Source: an uncultured Clostridium sp. (GTDB lineage Bacteria > Bacillota > Clostridia > TANB77 > CAG-508). Taken from it: a DNA stretch of 9,254 bases. The notes under the pieces were generated by a model. The model was not told where the DNA came from, did not search any database, and was given only the letters and a program-made list of their open reading frames with translations. Location of the stretch: positions 1 through 9,254 of the forward strand of contig USIO01000039.1 of assembly GCA_900554815.1 (NCBI GenBank). Direction: 5' to 3'. A program made the position numbers and the translations under genes. This document shows positions 1 to 6,115 of this stretch, in pieces (position 1 is the stretch's first letter; every line of letters begins with the position of its first letter).

Positions 1-61
1 CTTGATTAAAAATTGCATTAATGGCTACCCCTGCTAATATTAGTAATATAATTATTGTTAT
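1..61 (-). pseudogene. 3' side of the interrupted prepilin-like host gene (fragment)
   Basis: Read on the minus strand from 61 downwards, the codons give ITIIILLILAG and then VAINAIFNQ, which is the second half of a hydrophobic N-terminal helix. This helix is typical of clostridial prepilin-like or pseudopilin-like proteins and continues the frame that starts at 9254. An ATG at 62-64, just inside the element, is in frame with it but has no visible ribosome binding site, so translation of this remnant is doubtful. The gene runs off the window. Confidence 0.8.
54..61. repeat. Left attachment-site core, direct repeat ATTGTTAT
   Basis: This 8-bp sequence is identical to 9200-9207 and lies at the junction of host frame and element. 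The recombination crossover must fall inside it. The centre of symmetry of the joined ends predicts the dinucleotide GT at 57-58 on the plus strand. Confidence 0.85.
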
Positions 62-63
62 CA

Positions 64-77
64 TATTCTGTTATGAC
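64..77 (+). repeat. Left terminal inverted repeat TATTCTGTTATGAC
   Basis: The reverse complement matches 9184-9197 at 13 of 14 positions. In the excised circle the two copies flank the crossover symmetrically with a 12-bp spacer, as expected for recombinase half-sites of attP. Confidence 0.85.
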
Positions 78-87
78 TATTTTTTAT

Positions 88-1730
88 CTAGCCAACATTT
101 ATTAGTTCTTCTTCATCATTTAATTTTCTCATATTTAAAATATTGAATTTATAATATATTGTAATTTCCTTATCTTCTGACACTTCTATTCTATCTATTA
201 AAGAAACCATCATTGTTCTTGTTATTTCTTTTAGTTCTACAAAGTCTTTCACAAGTTTATTTATATCTACAGAAGAATCTTCGTTTTCTATTTGTTTCTG
301 CAAACATTTAATTCTTTCAGTAGTATCTTTTCTCATTTCAGTTTGTTTTGAGTAAAGTCTTGTAAAATCTTCATCTTCAAATAAACCTTTGCACTTATCT
401 TCGTACAATTTGTCTATCATTTTATCAATGTCTTTTAGTTTCTTCTCTAAAACTAGAATTTCATTTTTGTAATTAAACCTATCTTTTAGTATTCTATCCT
501 TGGAAGAATTAGCAACTTGCATATACTTGTTTTCATCTAAAAACTCATTACATCTTGTTTTTATTTGTTCTATTACATAGTTTGTTAATTTTTCTAAATT
601 ATTACTATGTGGAGTGCACAAATGTAAATGAGTATTACAAGCATAAGTATTGCACCTTACATAAAAAGTAGTTTTATTAGGATGTTTTTGTGGTACTATA
701 CTTAATTTCTTTCCACATTCTTTACAAGTTAGTAATCCTTTTAATAGCCAATCATAAGACTTTGTTCTTACTCCTGTTCTACTTTTTATCAAATCTTGTA
801 CTATATTGAATGTTTCCTTATCAACTAATGGTTCGTGCATATCTTCTACAATTATTCTTTCTTCCATTGGCATTATCATTACTTTCTTACTTTTATAATT
901 GATTTTCTTGACATTTCCATTTGATACACTTCCTAGATAAGTTACATTTTGCAATATTCTTTTTACTGTGTTTCTATTCCAACCTCGTTTTATTCCATTT
1001 TTTCTAGTATGGTTATTTCCGACAAATTTCTGATGGAACTAAAACTTTTTCATCTGTTAGAATTTTCCCTATTTCTGTAGGTGTTTTTCCATTTCTAGCC
1101 AACATAAATATTCTTCTAACTATCGGTGCAGTATCTTGGTCAGGTACATAATGATTATGGTCTAATGGATCTTTCTTATATCCGATAAGTAGGATAAGTA
1201 GTCATTACTTTTCCCTCTTTTGCTCTTGTCTTTTTACCATTTCTTATTTTCTTTGAAGTATCTCGTAAAAACCATTCATTAAAAAATGCTTTAAATTGTG
1301 TTATTTCTTCAGATGACTCTGCATTTCCTGTATCAATATCATCATTTACAGCTATAAATCTTACACCTTTTTCAATAAAGTATTCTTCCAAATAATAAGA
1401 TATTTGACTTGATAATCTTCCAAACCTAGATAAGTCTTTTACAATTACCATATTTATTTTTTTGTTTTCAATGTCCTTTATCATTCTATTGAAGTCTGGT
1501 CTGTCAAAAGTTGCTCCTGAAACTCCATCATCAGTATAGTGGTCATATATAAAAATATTTCTTTCCTTACAAAAGCTTTCGTTAAAAATCTTTTGTGTGC
1601 TTATACTTCCGCTTTCTAATTCGTCATCTTTTGAAACAACTACTTCGCCACTTGCAACTTCAATATTTTCATTGGATAATCTTTCATATAATCCTGCTCT
1701 ATATTTTTCAGGATTTGCTATTGTTATCAT
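88..1730 (-). pseudogene. Large serine recombinase, TndX/TnpX type, broken by two +1 frameshifts
   Basis: This is the integrase/excisionase of the element. The N-terminal part (1176-1730, 184 residues) is a serine resolvase domain: YERLS puts the nucleophile at Ser19 with Arg17, DDGVSG follows near residues 67-72, and DLSRFGR gives the active-site arginines 102 and 105. The C-terminal part (88-954) has the zinc beta-ribbon (Cys77, 80, 101 and 113 of that fragment), a coiled coil and the end of the DNA-binding region. The recombinase domain between them is readable only in other frames. An extra base near 1184 breaks the frame after TTYPTY, and another at about 1024-1026 breaks it after LVPSEI. 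Removing both gives 546 continuous residues, close to the family size. AGAGAGG lies just upstream of the ATG at 1730. Confidence 0.93.
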
Positions 1731-1769
1731 TTAAACCTCTCTTTCTAATAACAATAGGTTTCCTCCTAT
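1731..1769 (-). promoter_or_regulatory. Recombinase leader with hairpin and possible 7-codon coupled ORF
   Basis: The leader holds ATAGG-AGGAAA-CCTAT, a small hairpin that contains a perfect AGGAGG (1767-1762). Seven bases on is a TTG that opens a seven-codon frame (MLLEREV), whose TAA directly abuts the recombinase ATG. The recombinase's own AGAGAGG lies inside this mini-frame. The arrangement suggests translational coupling, but the mini-frame is too short to prove coding. Confidence 0.4.
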
Positions 1770-1785
1770 CCAATTTATAACTGAA

Positions 1786-1814
1786 ATTATATACTTAATT
1801 ATAAAATAATGCAA
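1786..1814 (-). promoter_or_regulatory. Sigma-A promoter of the recombinase gene
   Basis: On the minus strand TTGCAT (1814-1809) and TATAAT (1791-1786) are separated by exactly 17 bases. It lies between the terminator at 1835-1868 and the recombinase start, so the recombinase has its own transcript. Confidence 0.75.
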
Positions 1815-1834
1815 CTCATTTTTAAAACCAAAAA

Positions 1835-1868
1835 CTAGTTCTAATATGCAAATACATACTAGAACTAG
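1835..1868 (-). terminator. Rho-independent terminator after the 36-residue gene
   Basis: Fourteen-base arms (1835-1848 and 1855-1868) pair around a six-base loop, with one G-U pair in the minus-strand RNA. The minus strand continues TTTTTGGTTTT. The hairpin begins nine bases after the stop of the small gene. Confidence 0.75.
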
Positions 1869-1876
1869 CTTTATAA

Positions 1877-1987
1877 TTATTTATTAACTTTTTCAATTAA
1901 AAAATTTATAAATACTTCTATTAGTTTTTCATCTAATGTTTTTGATTTCTCATCAAACACTTCTTTTAACTTATATTCTTTCTTCAT
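1877..1987 (-). CDS. 36-residue conserved-looking small protein upstream of the recombinase
   Basis: The frame begins MKKEYKLKEVFDEK and ends FINFLIEKVNK. It is lysine- and glutamate-rich with an amphipathic C-terminal helix and no membrane segment. An AGG (in AAGGAATAGG) lies about eight bases before the ATG, and a strong terminator follows, so it has the layout of a real minus-strand gene although it is very short. Its position directly ahead of the recombinase suggests a recombination accessory protein or regulator of the recombinase, but no family is recognised and this is inference from position only. Confidence 0.6.
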   Translation of the reverse strand: MKKEYKLKEVFDEKSKTLDEKLIEVFINFLIEKVNK

Positions 1988-2009
1988 ATAAATACCTATT
2001 CCTTTCCGT

Positions 2010-2069
2010 GAATAGCTATTTATGGTTTATAAATTCAGTTATATATAAATTATCAACCTATTGCTATTC
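2010..2069 (-). promoter_or_regulatory. Inverted repeat in the leader of the 36-residue gene
   Basis: GAATAGC (2010-2016) and GCTATTC (2063-2069) are perfect inverted arms 46 bases apart. The left arm overlaps the palindrome AATAGCTATT (2011-2020). This could be an operator or a leader stem; no protein partner can be named. Farther upstream, minus-strand 2120-2070 holds AGAGGG followed by a 12-codon frame (MILFIKNLGNLC) of doubtful meaning. Confidence 0.3.
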
Positions 2070-2133
2070 AACATAAATTTCCTAAATTTTTGATAAATAA
2101 AATCATTTTATATCCCTCTTTCTAATTTTTGAG

Positions 2134-2161
2134 TAAAAAAATATACCTTGATAAATCAAAG
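2134..2161 (-). terminator. Weak terminator after the basic HTH gene
   Basis: On the minus strand CTTTGAT and ATCAAGG pair tightly (2161-2146), followed by TATATTTTTTT. The loop is very short, so the outermost loop-side pairs probably do not form. It starts nine bases after the stop at 2170. Confidence 0.45.
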
Positions 2162-2169
2162 CATACTAA

Positions 2170-2667
2170 CTATACATATATTTTATTACTTTTAATCATA
2201 TCTGGATTAACTATATCACTAACTCTTTTAGCCACATTATAACCCGCATTTATATTATCTTTTAATACTAAATCACTTGTATCTTCATCATAGTTGTATG
2301 CACTTCTGTTCCATTTTGCATATTTTATATCACTCACTTTCTTTTTAGTAGATAAGAACTTGTTATCATTATTTATTATTGTCAATAACTTTTGATAATC
2401 TTGTTTTTCTTGTCTTTCTTTTTCTCTTTTGTTTTGTGCATATATTCGTTTTTGCGTTTTCTGTTTTTCTTTGTTGTCTTGTTTTCGTGCTTCTTTCTCT
2501 TGAATATATCTTGAATCCTTTTGAATTATTTTTGTTATATAAGGCATTTTAACATCTAATTTCTTTGCTATATCTACTGGTTTTAAATGCTTTTCAAAGA
2601 ATAATTCAATTATTTTGTCTTTTGTACCTTTGCTGTCTAATTTGTGTTTTATCTTTCTCACCTCCAT
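2170..2667 (-). CDS. Basic helix-turn-helix protein, unknown role
   Basis: The 165-residue product has a homeodomain-like helix-turn-helix at about residues 14-50 (IIELFFEKHLKPVDIAKKLDV, with MPYITKIIQ as the likely recognition helix). A long, very basic Lys/Gln/Glu helix follows at 56-90, then a C-terminal domain with no recognised relatives. It resembles the DNA-reading part of sigma region 4 or small terminase-type proteins, without clear membership. It is transcribed divergently from the DUF6076-like gene and may control that intergenic region. The start is uncertain: ATG at 2667 has only a weak upstream site, while a perfect GGAGGTGA lies inside codons 2-4, eight bases before an in-frame ATA. 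Confidence 0.8.
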   Translation of the reverse strand: MEVRKIKHKLDSKGTKDKIIELFFEKHLKPVDIAKKLDVKMPYITKIIQKDSRYIQEKEARKQDNKEKQKTQKRIYAQNKREKERQEKQDYQKLLTIINNDNKFLSTKKKVSDIKYAKWNRSAYNYDEDTSDLVLKDNINAGYNVAKRVSDIVNPDMIKSNKIYV

Positions 2668-2792
2668 CTTTTTAAAGATTTTCTATCTCTTGCAAACTAC
2701 AATTTCACACCTTAAATATAAAACAAATCTATAAAAATAATTACTTTTCTGTGTTGTTAATAGTTCGCTTAAAATCTTAAACACATTGTTAT

Positions 2793-2866
2793 TACAATAC
2801 TTTAAATTAATTTAGTTAATTTTTTATCTACAGCTTTTAGCAATAAGTTTTGGAAAAAGTATTGTA
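2793..2866. promoter_or_regulatory. 11-bp inverted repeat in the divergent control region, possible operator pair
   Basis: TACAATACTTT (2793-2803) and AAAGTATTGTA (2856-2866) are perfect inverted copies. The right copy overlaps the -35 box of the plus-strand promoter. The left copy carries TTGTA, a -35-like sequence, for the divergent gene, although no good -10 follows at the right distance. The intergenic region 2668-2976 holds nothing else coding; a 7-bp stem (2908-2914 with 2929-2935) lies in the plus-strand leader. Confidence 0.45.
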
Positions 2867-2890
2867 TTTATATTAGTATTATAGTATAAT
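2862..2890 (+). promoter_or_regulatory. Sigma-A promoter of the DUF6076-like gene
   Basis: TTGTAT at 2862-2867 and TATAAT at 2885-2890 are 17 bases apart. The leader to the ATG is about 80 bases. The ribosome binding site is GAGGTG at 2964-2969. Confidence 0.75.
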
Positions 2891-2976
2891 AATTATAGAA
2901 TGTCAATAACAATTTATTATTTTTTTAGAATTGTTGATTGTTTTTGATAAAATTTATTTTAAAGAGGTGAAAATAT

Positions 2977-4071
2977 ATGAGTATGGAATTACCAACAGTA
3001 ACTTTCTTTCAAGATTTCTACTTTTGGTTTAATACTGAAACAAAAAAAGAATATTATGCTACACCCTTATATTTTTATAAAGCTGATTATTATTTAGATA
3101 CCGAAAATAAATTAAGAGATGTTTATTATAAAGAAAATGAGAAAACAGATAATGGCTTAAAACACCCTGCTAGTATTTACTTTCCTTTTTATGAGAAATT
3201 TGGACTATTATTATTAAGATTTTTAAATGCTGATTTATCAAATTATGAAATGGCTTACAAATCTTTCTTCTTTGCTTATGGCTTTGAAATATTAAGAGAT
3301 TTAGATAATAATTATAAATTTGAATTACTTAATAATTATGGTAGTAACGAAAACTATTTAAAGGCAACAAATAAGATATTTGAAGAGCTACAAGAAAAAC
3401 TAATAGACTTGCAAGAAGAACTAATAAATGCCGTTACATACATATATAATTTGAATAATGACAGTAATTTAGAAAAATATACATATTCTGAACGATTTGC
3501 TGTTTATTTAATAAAAAGGAAGGGCAAATTATATTCTTATTATAAAAATGACTTAATTATGAGAGATAGTTATTCTAGAAAATATGATGAATTTTTAAAT
3601 AATAGCGAATATGATATACTAGAGTCATTACATTCAGAGAATGTACTACTTTCGATGAGTGATACACATAAAAGTAACGATTTATCAAGTATTTGCTATG
3701 CTATACTTGAAGAACTTTCAAAAACACCTAACTATCCAATTAAAAAATGTCAAAACTGTGGAATGTACTTTATTCCAACCTCAAAAGTAGATGAAATTTA
3801 TTGTGATTATCCAAAAGAGAAATCAAAAACTTGTAGAGATCTAGGTGCTTTTCAATCTTATACAGAAAGATTAAAACAAAATAAGGCTATGGGAGAATAT
3901 AGAAGAACATATCAACAAAAATTTATGCAAGTTAAAAAAAATAAAGATAACAAGAAACTTGCTAAAGACTTTGAAAATTGGAAAAAACAGGCTAAAGAAA
4001 AAATAAACCAAATGAAAAAAGGTATTCTTACTGAAAATGAGGTTTATGAATGGATTTTGAAAAATAAATAA
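2977..4071 (+). CDS. DUF6076-like protein with C-terminal four-cysteine cluster
   Basis: The 364-residue protein has a long aromatic-rich N-terminal region without a recognised fold and a predicted helical stretch with heptad character at about 131-160. Near the C-terminus is a probable zinc site: Cys258-x2-Cys261 (CQNCGMYFIP), Cys276 (IYCDYP) and Cys286 (KTCRDLG). A basic, helical tail follows (YRRTYQQKFMQVKKNK and FENWKKQAKEKINQMKKG). The tail pattern fits what I recall of DUF6076, a family of unknown function common in clostridial accessory DNA; the assignment is from memory. It has its own promoter and is cargo rather than transfer machinery. A nucleic-acid-binding role is inferred from the zinc site and basic tail. 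It starts at the first ATG; a second ATG two codons on is also possible. Confidence 0.75.
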   Translation: MSMELPTVTFFQDFYFWFNTETKKEYYATPLYFYKADYYLDTENKLRDVYYKENEKTDNGLKHPASIYFPFYEKFGLLLLRFLNADLSNYEMAYKSFFFAYGFEILRDLDNNYKFELLNNYGSNENYLKATNKIFEELQEKLIDLQEELINAVTYIYNLNNDSNLEKYTYSERFAVYLIKRKGKLYSYYKNDLIMRDSYSRKYDEFLNNSEYDILESLHSENVLLSMSDTHKSNDLSSICYAILEELSKTPNYPIKKCQNCGMYFIPTSKVDEIYCDYPKEKSKTCRDLGAFQSYTERLKQNKAMGEYRRTYQQKFMQVKKNKDNKKLAKDFENWKKQAKEKINQMKKGILTENEVYEWILKNK

Positions 4072-4114
4072 TTATTATAGATTTTTACTTTATAAATCTT
4101 TGAGAATATAGCAC

Positions 4115-4143
4115 TTGTAATTTATGTTAATTTGTAGTATAAT
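4115..4143 (+). promoter_or_regulatory. Sigma-A promoter of the small membrane protein gene
   Basis: TTGTAA (4115-4120) and TATAAT (4138-4143) are 17 bases apart. Transcription would start near 4150, giving a leader of about 120 bases before the ATG at 4273. Confidence 0.75.
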
Positions 4144-4150
4144 ATAAAGT

Positions 4151-4220
4151 GATATAGGTAATATCCTGTGTCTTTTCCCTATTTTCACTAATTAGTGAGG
4201 GGCTTATCCTCTGACTTTTT
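4151..4220 (+). promoter_or_regulatory. Attenuator-like leader of the small membrane protein gene
   Basis: The leader opens with the hairpin GATAT-AGGTA-ATATC (4151-4165). Two exclusive folds follow. In one, CCCT (4177-4180) and CACT (4186-4189) pair with AGTG-AGGG (4194-4201). In the other, AGT-GAGG (4194-4200) pairs with CCTC (4208-4211) and ACT (4214-4216), ending in TTTTT (4216-4220), which is terminator-like. No convincing leader peptide is visible. Regulation by attenuation is inferred from the competing folds. Confidence 0.45.
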
Positions 4221-4272
4221 GGTTTAACATATATAAAAAAACAACAATACACGATTTTAAGGAGGATTAATT

Positions 4273-4539
4273 ATGGTAGTTCAATTAGACATTTATGCAC
4301 TTCTCACAGTATTGGTATTAATTTTATGTACCGTTTATCTTGTTTTTTGCTTTGTTGGAAAGGAAAAAATGTATAGCAAAGTGATTCGGTTAATCAGTTC
4401 TTTTTCACTTGTTGTAGTTCTCGCATTAAAAATGCCAATTGAGACATCAATGAATAAGTCTTGTACAAGTTCAATTTTTCTGCTTATTATTTGGCTTATT
4501 AACGTTGTCATTGTCTCTGTGCAATTAAAAGACGATTGA
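4273..4539 (+). CDS. Small three-helix membrane protein, unknown function
   Basis: The 88-residue product has three hydrophobic segments, at about residues 7-28, 38-55 and 67-84, joined by short loops (GKEKMYSKV, KMPIETSMNKSC) and ending in KLKDD-like charge (QLKDD). No signal peptide cleavage motif or catalytic residue is seen. A strong AAGGAGGA precedes the ATG. It stands alone between its own promoter with attenuator-like leader and a strong terminator. Its codons use C and G more freely (TCGG, CTCGCA, GTC) than the flanking genes, which suggests a separate origin. I do not recognise a family; small multi-helix proteins of this size include holins, immunity proteins and transporter subunits, and nothing here decides between them. 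Confidence 0.7.
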   Translation: MVVQLDIYALLTVLVLILCTVYLVFCFVGKEKMYSKVIRLISSFSLVVVLALKMPIETSMNKSCTSSIFLLIIWLINVVIVSVQLKDD

Positions 4540-4568
4540 TAAAACTACCAAAAAAGAAAATTTTTTCT

Positions 4569-4591
4569 CCCTCGCAAGAGGGTTCTTTTTT
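4569..4591. terminator. Strong terminator between convergent genes
   Basis: CCCTC-GCAA-GAGGG (4569-4582) is a GC-rich stem with a stable tetraloop, followed by TTCTTTTTTT on the plus strand. On the minus strand the stem is followed by AGAAAAAATTTTCTTTTTT. It ends the small membrane gene and may also stop the relaxase transcript arriving from the right. Confidence 0.85.
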
Positions 4592-5838
4592 TACATTTCT
4601 AAATCCCACTCTTTTTCTCTTTCTTCTTTTTTTAGTTGTTTTTCTGGATCAATTAAAGTATTTGTATCTTCTTCAAAATTTTTAACCAATTCTTTTGATT
4701 CTCCTATACCAAGTTTATGACAAATCCATTTTATAAATTTTTCTACTGTATCGTATAATTTATCTACAATTTTGTGTAAATGGTTATTTTCTTTTTCTAA
4801 TGTTTTAATTTTGTGTTTATATTTATACTCAATATCAAATTCTTTGGTCTTAAATTCTTTTTCTAATTTATCTTTTCTATTGTTATAATCAAAGTCAAGA
4901 TTATTTACTTTATTTTTATATTCTCTTTCTAAATCTTTTACTTTATTGTTTAATGCTTTATTATCTTCAATTATATCATCTCTTTCTTTTTGGTATTTTT
5001 CAGCTTCATCAATAACTTTTGCTTGTCTTGACAATTCTTGATGTAATCTTAAATTATCTTGATATAAACCTTGTATTAATTCATCTTTTGGCTTTATAAT
5101 TTCTTCTAAAATCTTTTCATCTCTCTTTATTGAAAATTTACTTATATCTGCTATCTCTGGTACATCTGGCAATTCCAGTTTTATATTCTTTAATGTTGCT
5201 TTTGTCTTTTCAAAATTAGTTATTTCCTTATATTCTTTTAAATCCAAATGTTCTCTTCCTGTTTCTTCTTTTGGTAAACCTCTTTCTAGTTCAAAATTAT
5301 GTGATACCATATAATCATAAAAAGCATTTTGTAATTGCCTATAACTATCTTTTGCTTTCCAAAATTCACTACAAGCAAGTTTATCTATGTTATTGCCTTT
5401 TTTATCTTGTGTATGAACAACAGGCAAAAAAACAAGGTGCAAATGTGGACTTTGTTCGTCCATATGCACCTTTGCAGATATAATGTATTGCTCTCCTAAA
5501 TTTTTGTATTCACTAACAAATTTATATGCTGTTTCAAAATATCTTTTTGTTTCATTTTCTCCTATTCTTTCAAAAAATTCTTTATCAGATGTTATTATAT
5601 ATTCACAAGCAATATTACTTACTGTTTTTATTTGACCTTTTAAATTATATTTTTCCCTTATTCTATCAAATTCTTTTTCATAACTATATTTTGGATTTTT
5701 TAATGAATAATTCAAATATGATTTTTCTTTATCAATGTTATCATTTGAATAATTTTTGTTTCTTCGTTCATTATGTCTAAATATTCCTTTTAAATTATCT
5801 CTTTTATATTTTATATTTCTAATTATCGCATAACTCAT
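4591..5838 (-). CDS. MOBV (Mob_Pre family) relaxase, plasmid mobilization protein
   Basis: This relaxase would nick the element at oriT and lead the transferred strand into the recipient. The N-terminal relaxase domain (about 1-210) carries RHNER, with His22 at the position of the catalytic histidine of pMV158 MobM, then NIDKEKSYLNY, and the metal-binding motif HMDEQSPHLH (His125, Glu128, His132, His134). Residues 225-365 are a long charged coiled coil, and the tail is acidic to mixed. The total of 415 residues is normal for the family. GGAGG lies seven bases before the ATG. The gene follows oriT on the same strand, as in pMV158-type plasmids, and corresponds to TnpZ of Tn4451. No coupling protein or type IV secretion genes are nearby, so a helper element is needed. 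Confidence 0.93.
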   Translation of the reverse strand: MSYAIIRNIKYKRDNLKGIFRHNERRNKNYSNDNIDKEKSYLNYSLKNPKYSYEKEFDRIREKYNLKGQIKTVSNIACEYIITSDKEFFERIGENETKRYFETAYKFVSEYKNLGEQYIISAKVHMDEQSPHLHLVFLPVVHTQDKKGNNIDKLACSEFWKAKDSYRQLQNAFYDYMVSHNFELERGLPKEETGREHLDLKEYKEITNFEKTKATLKNIKLELPDVPEIADISKFSIKRDEKILEEIIKPKDELIQGLYQDNLRLHQELSRQAKVIDEAEKYQKERDDIIEDNKALNNKVKDLEREYKNKVNNLDFDYNNRKDKLEKEFKTKEFDIEYKYKHKIKTLEKENNHLHKIVDKLYDTVEKFIKWICHKLGIGESKELVKNFEEDTNTLIDPEKQLKKEEREKEWDLEM

Positions 5839-5903
5839 ATATTACCTCCTTGCTCGTGCTAATAACACGAATATATTTTTCTATTTTTGTTCTTTCTTAA
5901 ATT

Positions 5904-5952
5904 GTGTTGTAACACACTACAACACTTTTTTATGCTATTGCAAAAAAGTGTT
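5904..5952 (-). other. oriT of MOBV/pMV158 type
   Basis: On the minus strand GTGTTGTA-GTGTGT-TACAACAC (5925-5904) is a perfect 8-bp stem around the loop GTGTGT. As I recall the pMV158 origin, MobM cuts TAGTGTG/TTA in the same GTGTGT loop between perfect arms. TAGTGTGTTA is present here (5919-5910), so the cut is predicted between 5913 and 5912. A second stem, AACACTTTTTT with AAAAAAGTGTT (5921-5952), overlaps its upstream arm, again like pMV158. The site lies 66 bp upstream of the relaxase start, on its coding strand. Confidence 0.85.
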
Positions 5953-5959
5953 TTGTGTG

Positions 5960-6050
5960 GTAGGGACACCCTACACCCGTTTGCCTAAAAAATTGCTAAA
6001 GCATTTTTTAGGTTTTATTTTAAGTTGCTTACTCGCAACTTAAAATAAAA
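5960..6050. repeat. Tandem hairpin cluster next to oriT
   Basis: Three further inverted repeats follow oriT: GTAGGG-ACA-CCCTAC (5960-5974), CCTAAAAAATTGC with GCATTTTTTAGG around TAAA (5984-6012, one bulged T), and a perfect 16-bp stem around TTACTC (6013-6050). The last two abut with no base between them. They could be a single-strand initiation site used after transfer, or terminators for either strand. Confidence 0.6.
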
Positions 6051-6095
6051 AGAACAGCCTCCATAGTAGTATCTTCTACTTTAGTTGCTGTTCTT
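6050..6095 (-). terminator. Terminator after the winged-helix gene
   Basis: AAGAACAGC (6050-6058) pairs with GCTGTTCTT (6087-6095). An inner stem AGTAG/CTACT (6065-6069, 6076-6080) is separated from it by a symmetric six-base internal loop. The minus strand continues TTTATTTT. It lies about 20 bases after the stop at 6116. Confidence 0.65.
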
Positions 6096-6115
6096 ATCTA
6101 TGCAAATGCTATTAT

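Noticed and set aside
54..64. GA at 61-62 (minus strand) as the classical Tn4451-type crossover dinucleotide
   Set aside because: The right junction has AA at the equivalent place, so GA is not shared by the two ends and cannot be the common core.
2070..2110. 12-codon frame MILFIKNLGNLC on the minus strand after AGAGGG
   Set aside because: It is too short and AT-driven to call as a gene without conservation, although a leader-peptide role cannot be excluded.
4079..4099. Hairpin AGATTT...AAATCT after the DUF6076-like gene as a terminator
   Set aside because: The stem is six AT-rich pairs and is followed by TTGAG rather than a T-run, so termination there is not convincing.
5271..5780. Plus-strand open frames opposite the relaxase
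   Set aside because: They are antisense to a gene with clear MOBV motifs, have no ribosome binding sites, and show the Leu/Phe/Tyr-rich composition produced by reading AT-rich coding DNA backwards.
5904..6095. Hairpin cluster as a CRISPR array
   Set aside because: The stems differ in sequence and size, there are no regular direct repeats or spacers, and no cas gene is present.
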